Shown in pieces: positions 32,927 to 41,500 of a stretch of DNA of 64,000 nt (the first letter of the stretch is position 1; the number at the start of each line of letters is the position of its first letter). The notes beneath the pieces are model-generated. The model made no database searches, was not told the origin of the DNA, and saw only the letters and a program-made list of their open reading frames with translations. The position numbers and the translations under genes were made by a program. This DNA comes from Nostocales cyanobacterium HT-58-2 (lineage in GTDB: Bacteria > Cyanobacteriota > Cyanobacteriia > Cyanobacteriales > Nostocaceae): positions 1,737,001 through 1,801,000 of the forward strand of contig CP019636.1 of NCBI GenBank assembly GCA_002163975.1, given 5' to 3'.

Positions 32927-35900
32927 TTACAATGGCAATGATACTTGAGTTGTTGTATGCGCCTTCTCCAAGCAAAGCTTCAATTTCTCTGCAAGCACCT
33001 GTACCTCAGGTTCATCGAGGATGGAAAGATGAGAGCCAGGAAGATGATAGACATCTATTCCTCCAGTTACTAAATCACCCCAACCAAAGAGCGGATCGTA
33101 TATGTCGCCTACAGCGTCAGTCCGAGTTTTATCGTCAGTCCGCAAGAGAGTCATGCAACCAGGATAAGCTTGGAAAGTATACTCACGCAGAGCTTGGTCA
33201 TTAGCGCCTAGAACGTCTAAATGCTTGTCACCCTCAGGTAAGTGCTCCGACTTTTCCAACAAACGCTTGTATTTGTCTCGGATATGGTAAGTGCCCCACT
33301 CACGCCAGCCTACAAGCTTTCGTTGCAGGTAGGCAGGTCCTTGTTGTATGAGATTATTTATATGCAGGAAAAATCTTAGCACAAAGGGCAATCGCTTCTC
33401 ACTACCCGGACGATTGGTATCAATCATAGCTAGAATACTCACTTCCTCACCTTGAGAGTGAAGTTGCTGTGCCATTTCGTAGGCAACTATACCCCCAAAA
33501 GAGTACCCTGCCAAATAATATGGACCTTTGGGTTGAACACTTTGGATTGCTTTAATGTAAAGCGCTGCCATGTCTTCCACGCGAGTTAATAAAGGCTGTT
33601 CACCATCTAGTCCTACTGGTTGTAGCCCATAAACTGGTTGTTCTGGTCCGAGATGTACAGCCAAAGGACGGTAACATAGGATTTCTCCACCAAGAGGATG
33701 GATACAGAACAAAGGTGGCTTAGAACCTTTGGGTTGAATTTCTACCAGAGAAGACCAAATAGTTGTTGATGTGTCTTGAGTCTTTTCTGATAGCACCTGA
33801 TTGCTAACGAATAACTCTTTTTCTTGGGAGATCTTCTTCGCAAGAGCTTCCACAGTACCTGATGGAAAGAGGGAGGCGAGAGGAAGCTTGATGCTGAATG
33901 TCTGCTCAATGTCTGAAAACAGTCGCACAGCTAGTAGCGAAGTTCCTCCCAACTCAAAAAAGTTGTCGTAGATCCCGACTTGCGGCAGATTCAACACTTG
34001 TTGCCAAATACTGGTAAGTTGTTGTTCTAACTCAGTTCTGGGGGCAACATACTCAGTAATCGTCTGTTGTCCTGTAACTGCCAGCCGCTTACAGTCAATT
34101 TTACCTGTGTCTGTTAGCGGTATTTCTTGAACCTGGAGGAAACCACAGGAACTTCGCGTTCCAAAGCGATCGCACACTTCTAGTTTTTGCAACTTGGCAA
34201 CCGAAACCTGGTCAGTGTGCGCAGTGAAATATGCAGATAATTTCTGGACACGATGGGATTTGGTCTGCATATGGCGTCGGACATGAGGGTTGGTTCCATT
34301 TAATCCGACAATCAGATGCGCTGGCTTATGGTGCAAGCTAGCAAGGAAGGAATTCAATCCCTGCTCTTTCGACATGACTTCACGACCTTGAGCAAGACGT
34401 GAATCCCGATATTCATAACCACGGCTGATACCTGTTCCGCCCCATGTACTTGAACCAAAGCAATAACTTTGCAACCCACTGTTGTATCTCTGGTAATGCC
34501 AAAAGCCGTCAAGGAAACTATTAGCGGCGGCATAGGCACCCACATTAAACACTCCAAAAAAACTGATGACTGAAGAAAAGCTGATAAAGACACTGTTTGG
34601 CTGGTTCTTAAGGAGTTGATGCAGTACCCAGGTTCCCAATACTTTGGGACGAAGTGTTGTCGCTAAACTATTTTGCGTTTCCTCAATCACCAAACGCTCT
34701 TGACCAATCCCTGCTAGATGGACTACCCCATCCAACTCGCATTGCCAGTGGGACTTAGCTTGAGCAACGACTTGTTGCAACTGAGTCAAATCACAAATAT
34801 CAACGGCTTGGTAAAGAACTTCTCCTCCAAGCTCCTCTAAGGACAAGTAAGCTTTGATACGTGTGGATACAGCATCCCCTTGCTTTAGGTGCTCTTCCCA
34901 TGTACTTCTTTCTGGCAGAGGAGTCCTGCCTAGCAACAATAGTCGAGCTTGGTAGTGTTGCAGCAGATATCGAGCAATCTCTATGCCAATTTCACCCAGA
35001 CCACCGCTGAGTAAATACATCCCGCCGTGCTTGAAGGGTAATTCCTGCTTTTGCTCCTGCCGGATGTCAACTTTCTCTAAACGGGGGACTAAACGTTGCC
35101 CGTCACGGTAGGCGACCTCTCGTTCCCTCTGAATGATTTGAAGTTCTCGCAGAACATAAGCAGCATTGGCGTCGCCCTGTTCTGCAGATAAATCAATATG
35201 GCGACAGTCTAACCAGGGCATTTCCTGAGGAATTGTTTTAATCAAGCCAAGTAACGGTGTTTTCTCGTAAGCAATCTCGTCTTCTGGCTTTGTGGGCTGT
35301 GTGTAGCTGGAAATCACAGACAACCGTACGTTTGTCTTTGAACCTTGGATTTTTGAGAGTGCTTGGACTAAGAACAGCAGACTGTAGACTCCACATTCTT
35401 GTGCCTGCTCCAGCGCCTCCAGGCTGGAAACTTCTCCCTCATACTCACCATAAGTCCACAGATGCAGAATCTGATCGATTTGAAGATTTGCTTGTTTTAG
35501 AGACTCAAAGAGCTGCTGATAATGCTCAGGATTCTTAGGATCGATGGAATAAGAGTTGTCACTGAGTTGAGCAAAGTCTGATCCGACCTCGACAGTCACG
35601 CACGGCGCATTGCTCTGACCCAATTGCGCACATAGGCGCAGACCTAATCCCAAGTGATCGTGGAACACCAGAGACTGACTCATTTTTGGTTGAGTGGTGA
35701 TGGTGACCGCTTCTTTCCGACGCCAAATCTTTTTGTAGAACCAGTCTGGAAGCGTGTTGGCATTGCCAGTGAGGATGTCAATCTGTTTGACAATTGCGTT
35801 AAATTCACCTGCTTCAAAGCGCTTTTTCAGTTGCGATCGCTGGATCTTCCCAATTGCAGTTTTAGGTATAGCTTTCTTCTCAACAGGAATGAGATAAGCC

Positions 35901-37987
35901 GGATTCACTCTTATCTCGCGAACAACGTTCCCCCGGATTTCCTTGAGCAATTCTGCTAATTGGTTGTCATCAGTCAAGGGAGTATGGAAAAAAATGACTA
36001 ATTGGTCAGTATCGCCTTCGGGATCTCGGACTGCACAGGCAGCAGTATAAGAAACTTCCACCCCATCAACTGCCTCGACGACCGCTTCGATTTCATGACT
36101 GTAGTGATTCAGACCGTTGATGATGATGACATCTTTCTGCCGACCAGTGATAGTGAGACGCCCTTGATGGAGAAACCCCAAATCTCCTGTCTTCAACCAT
36201 CCATCCTCGGTAAACGCCTCTTGGTTGAGTTCAGGATTTTGATAGTACCCATAGGTAATCATCGGTCCAGAAATCTGCAACTGACCAATTGTATCCTCTT
36301 GTACCACTTCCCCTTGGGTATTGACAATACGCATTTTAAAACCGGGGATGGGCGCGCCTACTTCCACAAAAGGATAGTCATCCGATGGTAAATTCAACAA
36401 ATACCGATGTGAGAATGTCACGCCTGCACAAGTCTCGGTCATACCCCAAGCTGAATGCATAGCTTCAGGAGATAGTCCGTGAGGCGCAAGCAACTCTAAA
36501 AACCTTTTTGCTGTCTTAGGCACAATCGCTTCAGCCACCGACAACAGAGATTTCACTGTAGATAAATTCCAACTGCGTTGCTGAATGGCTTCTGCCTGAG
36601 CGTTAACTAATCCTAGGGCGAAATTAGGTGCCCAAGCGAATGTGACTCGATATTGCTCAATCCAATCCAACCACCTCAGTGGATTTTCTAACACAGCTTC
36701 TGCAGGAACGTGGATCTGTTGGGAACCAACATAGATGTCGCGAATAGAACAGCGAACAAGGCTACCTACGTGATCTAAGTTCAACCAATTCAATGAAACA
36801 TCTTCACGCCTGAAACCGTTCATCTGAGCGCTTGCAGACACATTGCTCAAGATGTTACGGTGGCTGAGCATCACACCTTTAGGAATGCCCGTGCTGCCAG
36901 AAGTCAGAATTAATACAGCCAAATCATCAGGCTGACTGATATGCCAGTTTTGGTCAGGTTTACATAAGCATAAATGCTCAATCGTTTCGACTTTAAAGTT
37001 TTCCAGACCCAAAAGGTTAGACAAGGAACGCACACCAGGAGCCAATTCTGCATTCGTTAGGATGAGGGGTTGCTCCAATATCTGCCAAGCATTGTGTAGC
37101 TTTTGAACAGTCGTGTTGACTGATTCATAAGTTGGAGCAGTCGATATTGGTACAGGGACAAAACCTCCTAAGATACAGCCCCAGAAAGCAGGGATGAAAT
37201 CCCAATTTTGGTTTAGCTGGAAAATCACTTTATCTTGAGGTTTCAAACCCAGCTTGCGTAGTCCTGCTAGAATTCGCTCCGCTTCCTTCAATAAATCCCC
37301 ATAGGACTGTACAATCTCAGAACCATCAGCCTGGAGGTAAACAATTCCTTTTTCTGGTACCTGAAGCACTGTGCGTTGTAGAGCTGCTGCCAGAGTGCTC
37401 GGATGATCTGCTTCCTCCAGCAGTGGCTCACCATAACTCATAGCTAACGCCTTCGATTCCTGCTGTTGTTGTAGTACCGCAACAGTGTTAACTAAAGAAG
37501 TGGGCAGGAATTCTGCAAGCAATTTTTCTTGATTGACATTCTCTGTTACACCCTTACCTTTGTGGTCAGGGAGCAGATCTGATAGATGTAGAGGAAGAAG
37601 TTTCTCTTTATACTCTTGAACTATGACTGCCGCCTGCTCGACTTCTGGCACAGATCGCAGTTCCTCTTGCCATCGCTGCACTAAGTTTGAGTCGATCGCT
37701 TCCAAATCAAATAAAGCTTGTTCATCCACCAAACCTTGGTCAGTCAAGGGCAGGGCAGACACCGGGACGTAGGCGCTTGGAACTATAGCAGCAGGCAACA
37801 CGGCTTGTAAGTGGGATTGTAGCTGCTCTAACGAAAATGTTCCTGCTGAGACTATATAAGCAACTAGCTCTCGTTTAGAAGATTCCGCTTCCCGGACTAG
37901 CACGACACAGTCATCAATCAGCGGATAGTCCAGTAGAACTGATTCCACGATTTGCTTATCTGTGATATTATTGATAGTTACTTCCAT
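32927..37987 (-). CDS. Acyl-AMP-ligase / ketoreductase / carrier protein / thioesterase megasynthase
   Basis: 1686 residues from the ATG at 37987, which has AGGAGG ten bases upstream (a longer frame to 38083 lacks this). The order is: a lone adenylation C-terminal subdomain (~10-100); an adenylate-forming ligase (~200-770; VLILTSGSTGIPKGVMLSHR at ~366, GWLKTGDLGF); a ketoreductase (~980-1200; LLSGGLGEIGIEIARYLL, SFSSVISFFG, VGAYAAANSFLD); an acyl carrier protein (DNFFELGGTSLLAV, ~1347); and a thioesterase (GYSFGG, ~1495). Ligase-KR-ACP recalls the loading module of aeruginosin synthetase, where a keto acid is activated and reduced to a hydroxy acid. There is no ketosynthase. This role is inferred. 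Confidence 0.88.
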   Translation of the reverse strand: MEVTINNITDKQIVESVLLDYPLIDDCVVLVREAESSKRELVAYIVSAGTFSLEQLQSHLQAVLPAAIVPSAYVPVSALPLTDQGLVDEQALFDLEAIDSNLVQRWQEELRSVPEVEQAAVIVQEYKEKLLPLHLSDLLPDHKGKGVTENVNQEKLLAEFLPTSLVNTVAVLQQQQESKALAMSYGEPLLEEADHPSTLAAALQRTVLQVPEKGIVYLQADGSEIVQSYGDLLKEAERILAGLRKLGLKPQDKVIFQLNQNWDFIPAFWGCILGGFVPVPISTAPTYESVNTTVQKLHNAWQILEQPLILTNAELAPGVRSLSNLLGLENFKVETIEHLCLCKPDQNWHISQPDDLAVLILTSGSTGIPKGVMLSHRNILSNVSASAQMNGFRREDVSLNWLNLDHVGSLVRCSIRDIYVGSQQIHVPAEAVLENPLRWLDWIEQYRVTFAWAPNFALGLVNAQAEAIQQRSWNLSTVKSLLSVAEAIVPKTAKRFLELLAPHGLSPEAMHSAWGMTETCAGVTFSHRYLLNLPSDDYPFVEVGAPIPGFKMRIVNTQGEVVQEDTIGQLQISGPMITYGYYQNPELNQEAFTEDGWLKTGDLGFLHQGRLTITGRQKDVIIINGLNHYSHEIEAVVEAVDGVEVSYTAACAVRDPEGDTDQLVIFFHTPLTDDNQLAELLKEIRGNVVREIRVNPAYLIPVEKKAIPKTAIGKIQRSQLKKRFEAGEFNAIVKQIDILTGNANTLPDWFYKKIWRRKEAVTITTQPKMSQSLVFHDHLGLGLRLCAQLGQSNAPCVTVEVGSDFAQLSDNSYSIDPKNPEHYQQLFESLKQANLQIDQILHLWTYGEYEGEVSSLEALEQAQECGVYSLLFLVQALSKIQGSKTNVRLSVISSYTQPTKPEDEIAYEKTPLLGLIKTIPQEMPWLDCRHIDLSAEQGDANAAYVLRELQIIQREREVAYRDGQRLVPRLEKVDIRQEQKQELPFKHGGMYLLSGGLGEIGIEIARYLLQHYQARLLLLGRTPLPERSTWEEHLKQGDAVSTRIKAYLSLEELGGEVLYQAVDICDLTQLQQVVAQAKSHWQCELDGVVHLAGIGQERLVIEETQNSLATTLRPKVLGTWVLHQLLKNQPNSVFISFSSVISFFGVFNVGAYAAANSFLDGFWHYQRYNSGLQSYCFGSSTWGGTGISRGYEYRDSRLAQGREVMSKEQGLNSFLASLHHKPAHLIVGLNGTNPHVRRHMQTKSHRVQKLSAYFTAHTDQVSVAKLQKLEVCDRFGTRSSCGFLQVQEIPLTDTGKIDCKRLAVTGQQTITEYVAPRTELEQQLTSIWQQVLNLPQVGIYDNFFELGGTSLLAVRLFSDIEQTFSIKLPLASLFPSGTVEALAKKISQEKELFVSNQVLSEKTQDTSTTIWSSLVEIQPKGSKPPLFCIHPLGGEILCYRPLAVHLGPEQPVYGLQPVGLDGEQPLLTRVEDMAALYIKAIQSVQPKGPYYLAGYSFGGIVAYEMAQQLHSQGEEVSILAMIDTNRPGSEKRLPFVLRFFLHINNLIQQGPAYLQRKLVGWREWGTYHIRDKYKRLLEKSEHLPEGDKHLDVLGANDQALREYTFQAYPGCMTLLRTDDKTRTDAVGDIYDPLFGWGDLVTGGIDVYHLPGSHLSILDEPEVQVLAEKLKLCLEKAHTTTQVSLPL

Positions 37988-38000
37988 AGCGATCGCCCTC

Positions 38001-38108
38001 CTAATCTTGTTTTGTGAATTCGATGAAGCCGTTGGACAGACTAGTGGAACAATTGTCAACAAGATGCTTTTGTGGAAGAGCACAGGTGTGTCTGGAAGGA
38101 TTGTTCAT
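38001..38108 (-). CDS. 35-residue leader ORF, copy of the A-PCP-TE N-terminus
   Basis: ATG at 38108, TAG at 38001-38003. The sequence opens MNNPSRHTCALPQKH and ends NGFIEFTKQD, matching the N-terminus of the 942-residue synthetase (MNNPSRHTCELLQKQ ... NGFIEFKKED). The stop overlaps the AGGAGG ribosome site of the next gene, whose ATG starts 13 bases later, so translation could be coupled. It is either a real leader peptide or the trace of a duplicated segment. Confidence 0.45.
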   Translation of the reverse strand: MNNPSRHTCALPQKHLVDNCSTSLSNGFIEFTKQD

Positions 38109-38535
38109 TGATATCCTAAAAATTCTGAGTGATTGTGTTAGCTAGTTCTGCAAGCGTCAGAGTTTGAAGAAAAAAGCCAAAAGACTACCCCACTCGTATG
38201 TGTATTTACACTCGCTTGAGGTTTCAGCCAGGAGAGTAAAATGTGCAAGAAGTGATTTTTAACACTCACGGACCTTATCCCAAGACCTCAAATTGTAGCT
38301 GACTACACTCCTACAGTGATTTCAGATCCTTTAGAATTTGGTTTAGTTTAGAAATGTAGATACACTTTAAGTCTTCTTTCATGATTTACCTTATTGCAAG
38401 GTACTTTTTATTTAGTTAATGTCCTAAGTAATCTTAAGACTTATTAAGTAAAAAAACTGCTAGAACTTAGCAGTTTCATAAAATCTTTATTTAGTCTTTA
38501 AGAGAAAATGTTTTAACTGTTCCTTAATGGCACTT
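38109..38535. other. Intergenic region between synthetases 1 and 2
   Basis: About 430 bp. From 38109 to about 38250 it is a near copy of 32399-32540 (TGATATCCTAAAAATT, then GTGATTGTGTTAGCTAGTTC). It contains the hairpin element at 38454-38490. No gene apart from the leader ORF. Confidence 0.6.
38454..38490 (-). promoter_or_regulatory. Shared synthetase-upstream hairpin element, copy 2
   Basis: AAACTGCTA-GAACT-TAGCAGTTT (9-bp perfect stem, 38454-38476) next to ATAAAATCTTTAT (38478-38490). On the minus strand the stem is followed by TTTT, so it can also work as an intrinsic terminator of the C-A-PCP-TE gene, which ends 60 bp upstream of it. Confidence 0.6.
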
Positions 38536-41500
38536 TCAAGCGGAGATTTGAGCAGCACAAGAACCTGTATCATGGAATACGAGGTTAAATTCATATGCTT
38601 TCTCCAGGCAAAGCTTCAATTTTTCTGCCAACGTTTGTACATCAGGTTCTTCAAGCAGGGAAAGGTGAGAGCCAGGAATATAATGCACATCTATTCCTCC
38701 AGTGGCTAGCTCATCCCAACCAAATAGGGGATCGTACTGCATACCTACAGCAGTATCCCGATTTTTATCGTCAGTCCGTAAAAGAGTCATTTGACCAGGA
38801 TATGTTTGGAAATTATACTGGCGAAGAGCTTGATCATTAGCGCCTATAATGTCTAAGTGCTCGTCACTTTCAGGTAACTGCTCCGAATTTTCCAACAAAC
38901 GCTTGTATTTCTCTCGGATTTGGTATGTGCCCCACTCACGCCAACCTACAAGCTTTTTCTGTAGGTAAAAAGGTCCCTCTTGTAAGAAATTATTGATATG
39001 CTCGAAAACTCTCATAAACCAGGGTGATCGCTTCTCTGAACCTGGGCGACAAGTATCAAGCATAACTAGAAGACCCAGTTTCTCACCTTGAGAGTGAAGT
39101 TGCTGTGCCATCTCAAACGCAACCGTACCTCCAAAAGAGTAACCGCAGATAAAGTAAGGACCATTGGGTTGAATTGTCTGGATTTCTCGAATGTAGTGAG
39201 TTGCCATATCTTCAACGCGAGTTAAGGGAGGTTGTTTTCCATCTAGTCCTAGTGGTTGTAGCCCATAAACTGGTTGGTCTGATCCAAGATGCCGTGCCAA
39301 AGGACGGTAACACAAGATTTCTCCACCAAGAGGATGTATACAAAACAAAGGTGGCTTAGAACCTTTGGGTTGAATTTTTACCAAGGATGACCAAGGATTT
39401 GTTGAGGTGTCCTCACCTGCATCTATCAAAACATAATGACCAACAGCTTTTTCCTCTCCACTGCGCAGCATCATAGCAAGAGTTTCTACTGTACCTGACT
39501 GGAAAAGGCTGGCCAAAGGAAGTTTTTTGCCGAATTTTTGCTCAATTTGTGCAAATAAGTGTACGGCTAGTAAGGAATGTCCCCCAATATCAAAGAAGTT
39601 ATCGTGTATGCTCACGGGGTGGACGTGTAAAACGTCTTCCCAAATCTGCGCTAACTGGCGTTCTAACTCATCACGAGGAGGTACAAAGTTTGCCTCCGGC
39701 TCTGGCTTTGCAAGTTCAGGTGCTGGAAGAGCGCTACGGTTAACTTTGCCGCTGGGAGTGAGGGGCAAGCTTTCCAACAATACGAAAGCGAATGGCACCA
39801 TGTACTCAGGCAGCTTTTCTTTAAGGAAGTGACGCAAATCACTGACTATGGGTGCTGGCTCTTGATTAGGAACAACGTAGGCTACCAAACGTTTTTCGCC
39901 CCTGACGGCTTCACGAGCAACGACTACAGTTTGAAGTACCGCTGGGTGTTGGTTTAATACAGCCTCTATCTCTCCCAATTCAATGCGGAAGCCCCGTATT
40001 TTGACTTGGTAATCACTGCGTCCGATGAACTCAATACTACCATCACTTAAGAACCGAGCTAAGTCCCCAGTTTTGTAAAGCCGTGCCCCTTCTTTTTGGG
40101 TAAAAGGGTCGGGAATGAATTTCTCATCTGTTAATTCTGGGCGGTTGAGGTAACCTCGGGCTAGTCCCAAACCACCAATGTGCAGTTCCCCTGGCATACC
40201 AACGGGGACTGGTTGCATGTGAGAATCAAGCAGATAAATTTGCGTGTTTGCGATCGCGCGACCAAGAGGAACAATTTTTACCCGTTCATCCTGTTGTGCT
40301 GGAATCGGATAGGTTGCAACAATTCCACAGGTTTCTGTTTGACCAAACATATTGATTAATTGTGCCTGATGCTGGAAGCCAAACCTCCACTGAGTGGGAA
40401 TATCAGAGAGTAATGGTTCGCTTGCAGAGACAATCAAGCGCAATTTGTTGTCTAATAAAGCTTGTCTTGTTTGAGGCTCTAGGCTATCTAGCGTATGAAT
40501 GCAGTTGCGCCAATAAGAGGGAACGATGTCAATCACCGTGACATCGTATTGTTTCATTCCTGCAAACAGTGCTCTGGGGTCTGTTCTCTCTTGGGAAGTC
40601 GCAATTTTAACAGTAGCACCTTGAGCCAGTGGCACCATGAATTGTCTAACGGAAGATGAGAAAGCAATCGATGCTGTATGCAAATACACATCTTCTGTTG
40701 TAATACCTAGTGCTTGCCCCATTGCTTGGGCGTAATGACACAAGTTAGCGTGTGTGACTTGAACCCCTTTGGGTTTTCCAGTTGAGCCAGAGGTATAAAT
40801 CACATAGGCTAAGTTGGCAGTTGTTGCAGTCTGGTTTAAGTTTGCTTGTGAGTGTTGAGCAATTGATTGGCGATCGCCATCAAAACAAACAACTTGCGCT
40901 GTATGTTCAGGTAATTCTGTTTTCAAAGACTCTTGGGTCAATAACACCAGAGGTTGAGAATTGTGCAACATGAACGCCAAGCGCTCTTTAGGATACGTTG
41001 GATCTAGAGGCACGTAAGCTCCACCCGCTTTGAGAATCCCTAAAAGTCCTACGACCATCTCAAGGGAACGTTCTACAAAAATGCTCACTAGGACTTCTGG
41101 ACCAACCCCCAAGGTCCTCAAGTAGTGTGCTATTTGATTAGCACGACTATTCAACTCTCGGTAGGTGAGTTGTTGGTCTGCAAACATCACAGCCACAGCA
41201 TCCGGGGTTCGCTCCACGAGTTGTTCAAATAACTCATGAATACACTTATCCTGGGGATAGTCTGCGTGAGTCTGGTTCCACTCAACAAGTAACTGGTGAC
41301 GCTCGCCTGCTGTTAACAATGGCAATTCGTTAATATGTTGCTCTGGGTTAGTAACAATTCCCTCCAATAATGTCTGGAAATGTCCACTCATGCGGCTGAT
41401 TGTAGCTGCATCAAACAGATCAGTGTTGTATTTCCACTCTCCCTGTAGTCCTTGTTCTGTTTCCGTGATTGACAGTGTTAAATCAAACCTGGAGGTAACG

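Noticed and set aside
37988-38083. Upstream start (38083) for the ligase-KR-ACP-TE protein
   Set aside because: The additional 32 residues lack similarity to synthetases and overlap the duplicated leader ORF in another frame; the ATG at 37987 has an AGGAGG site.
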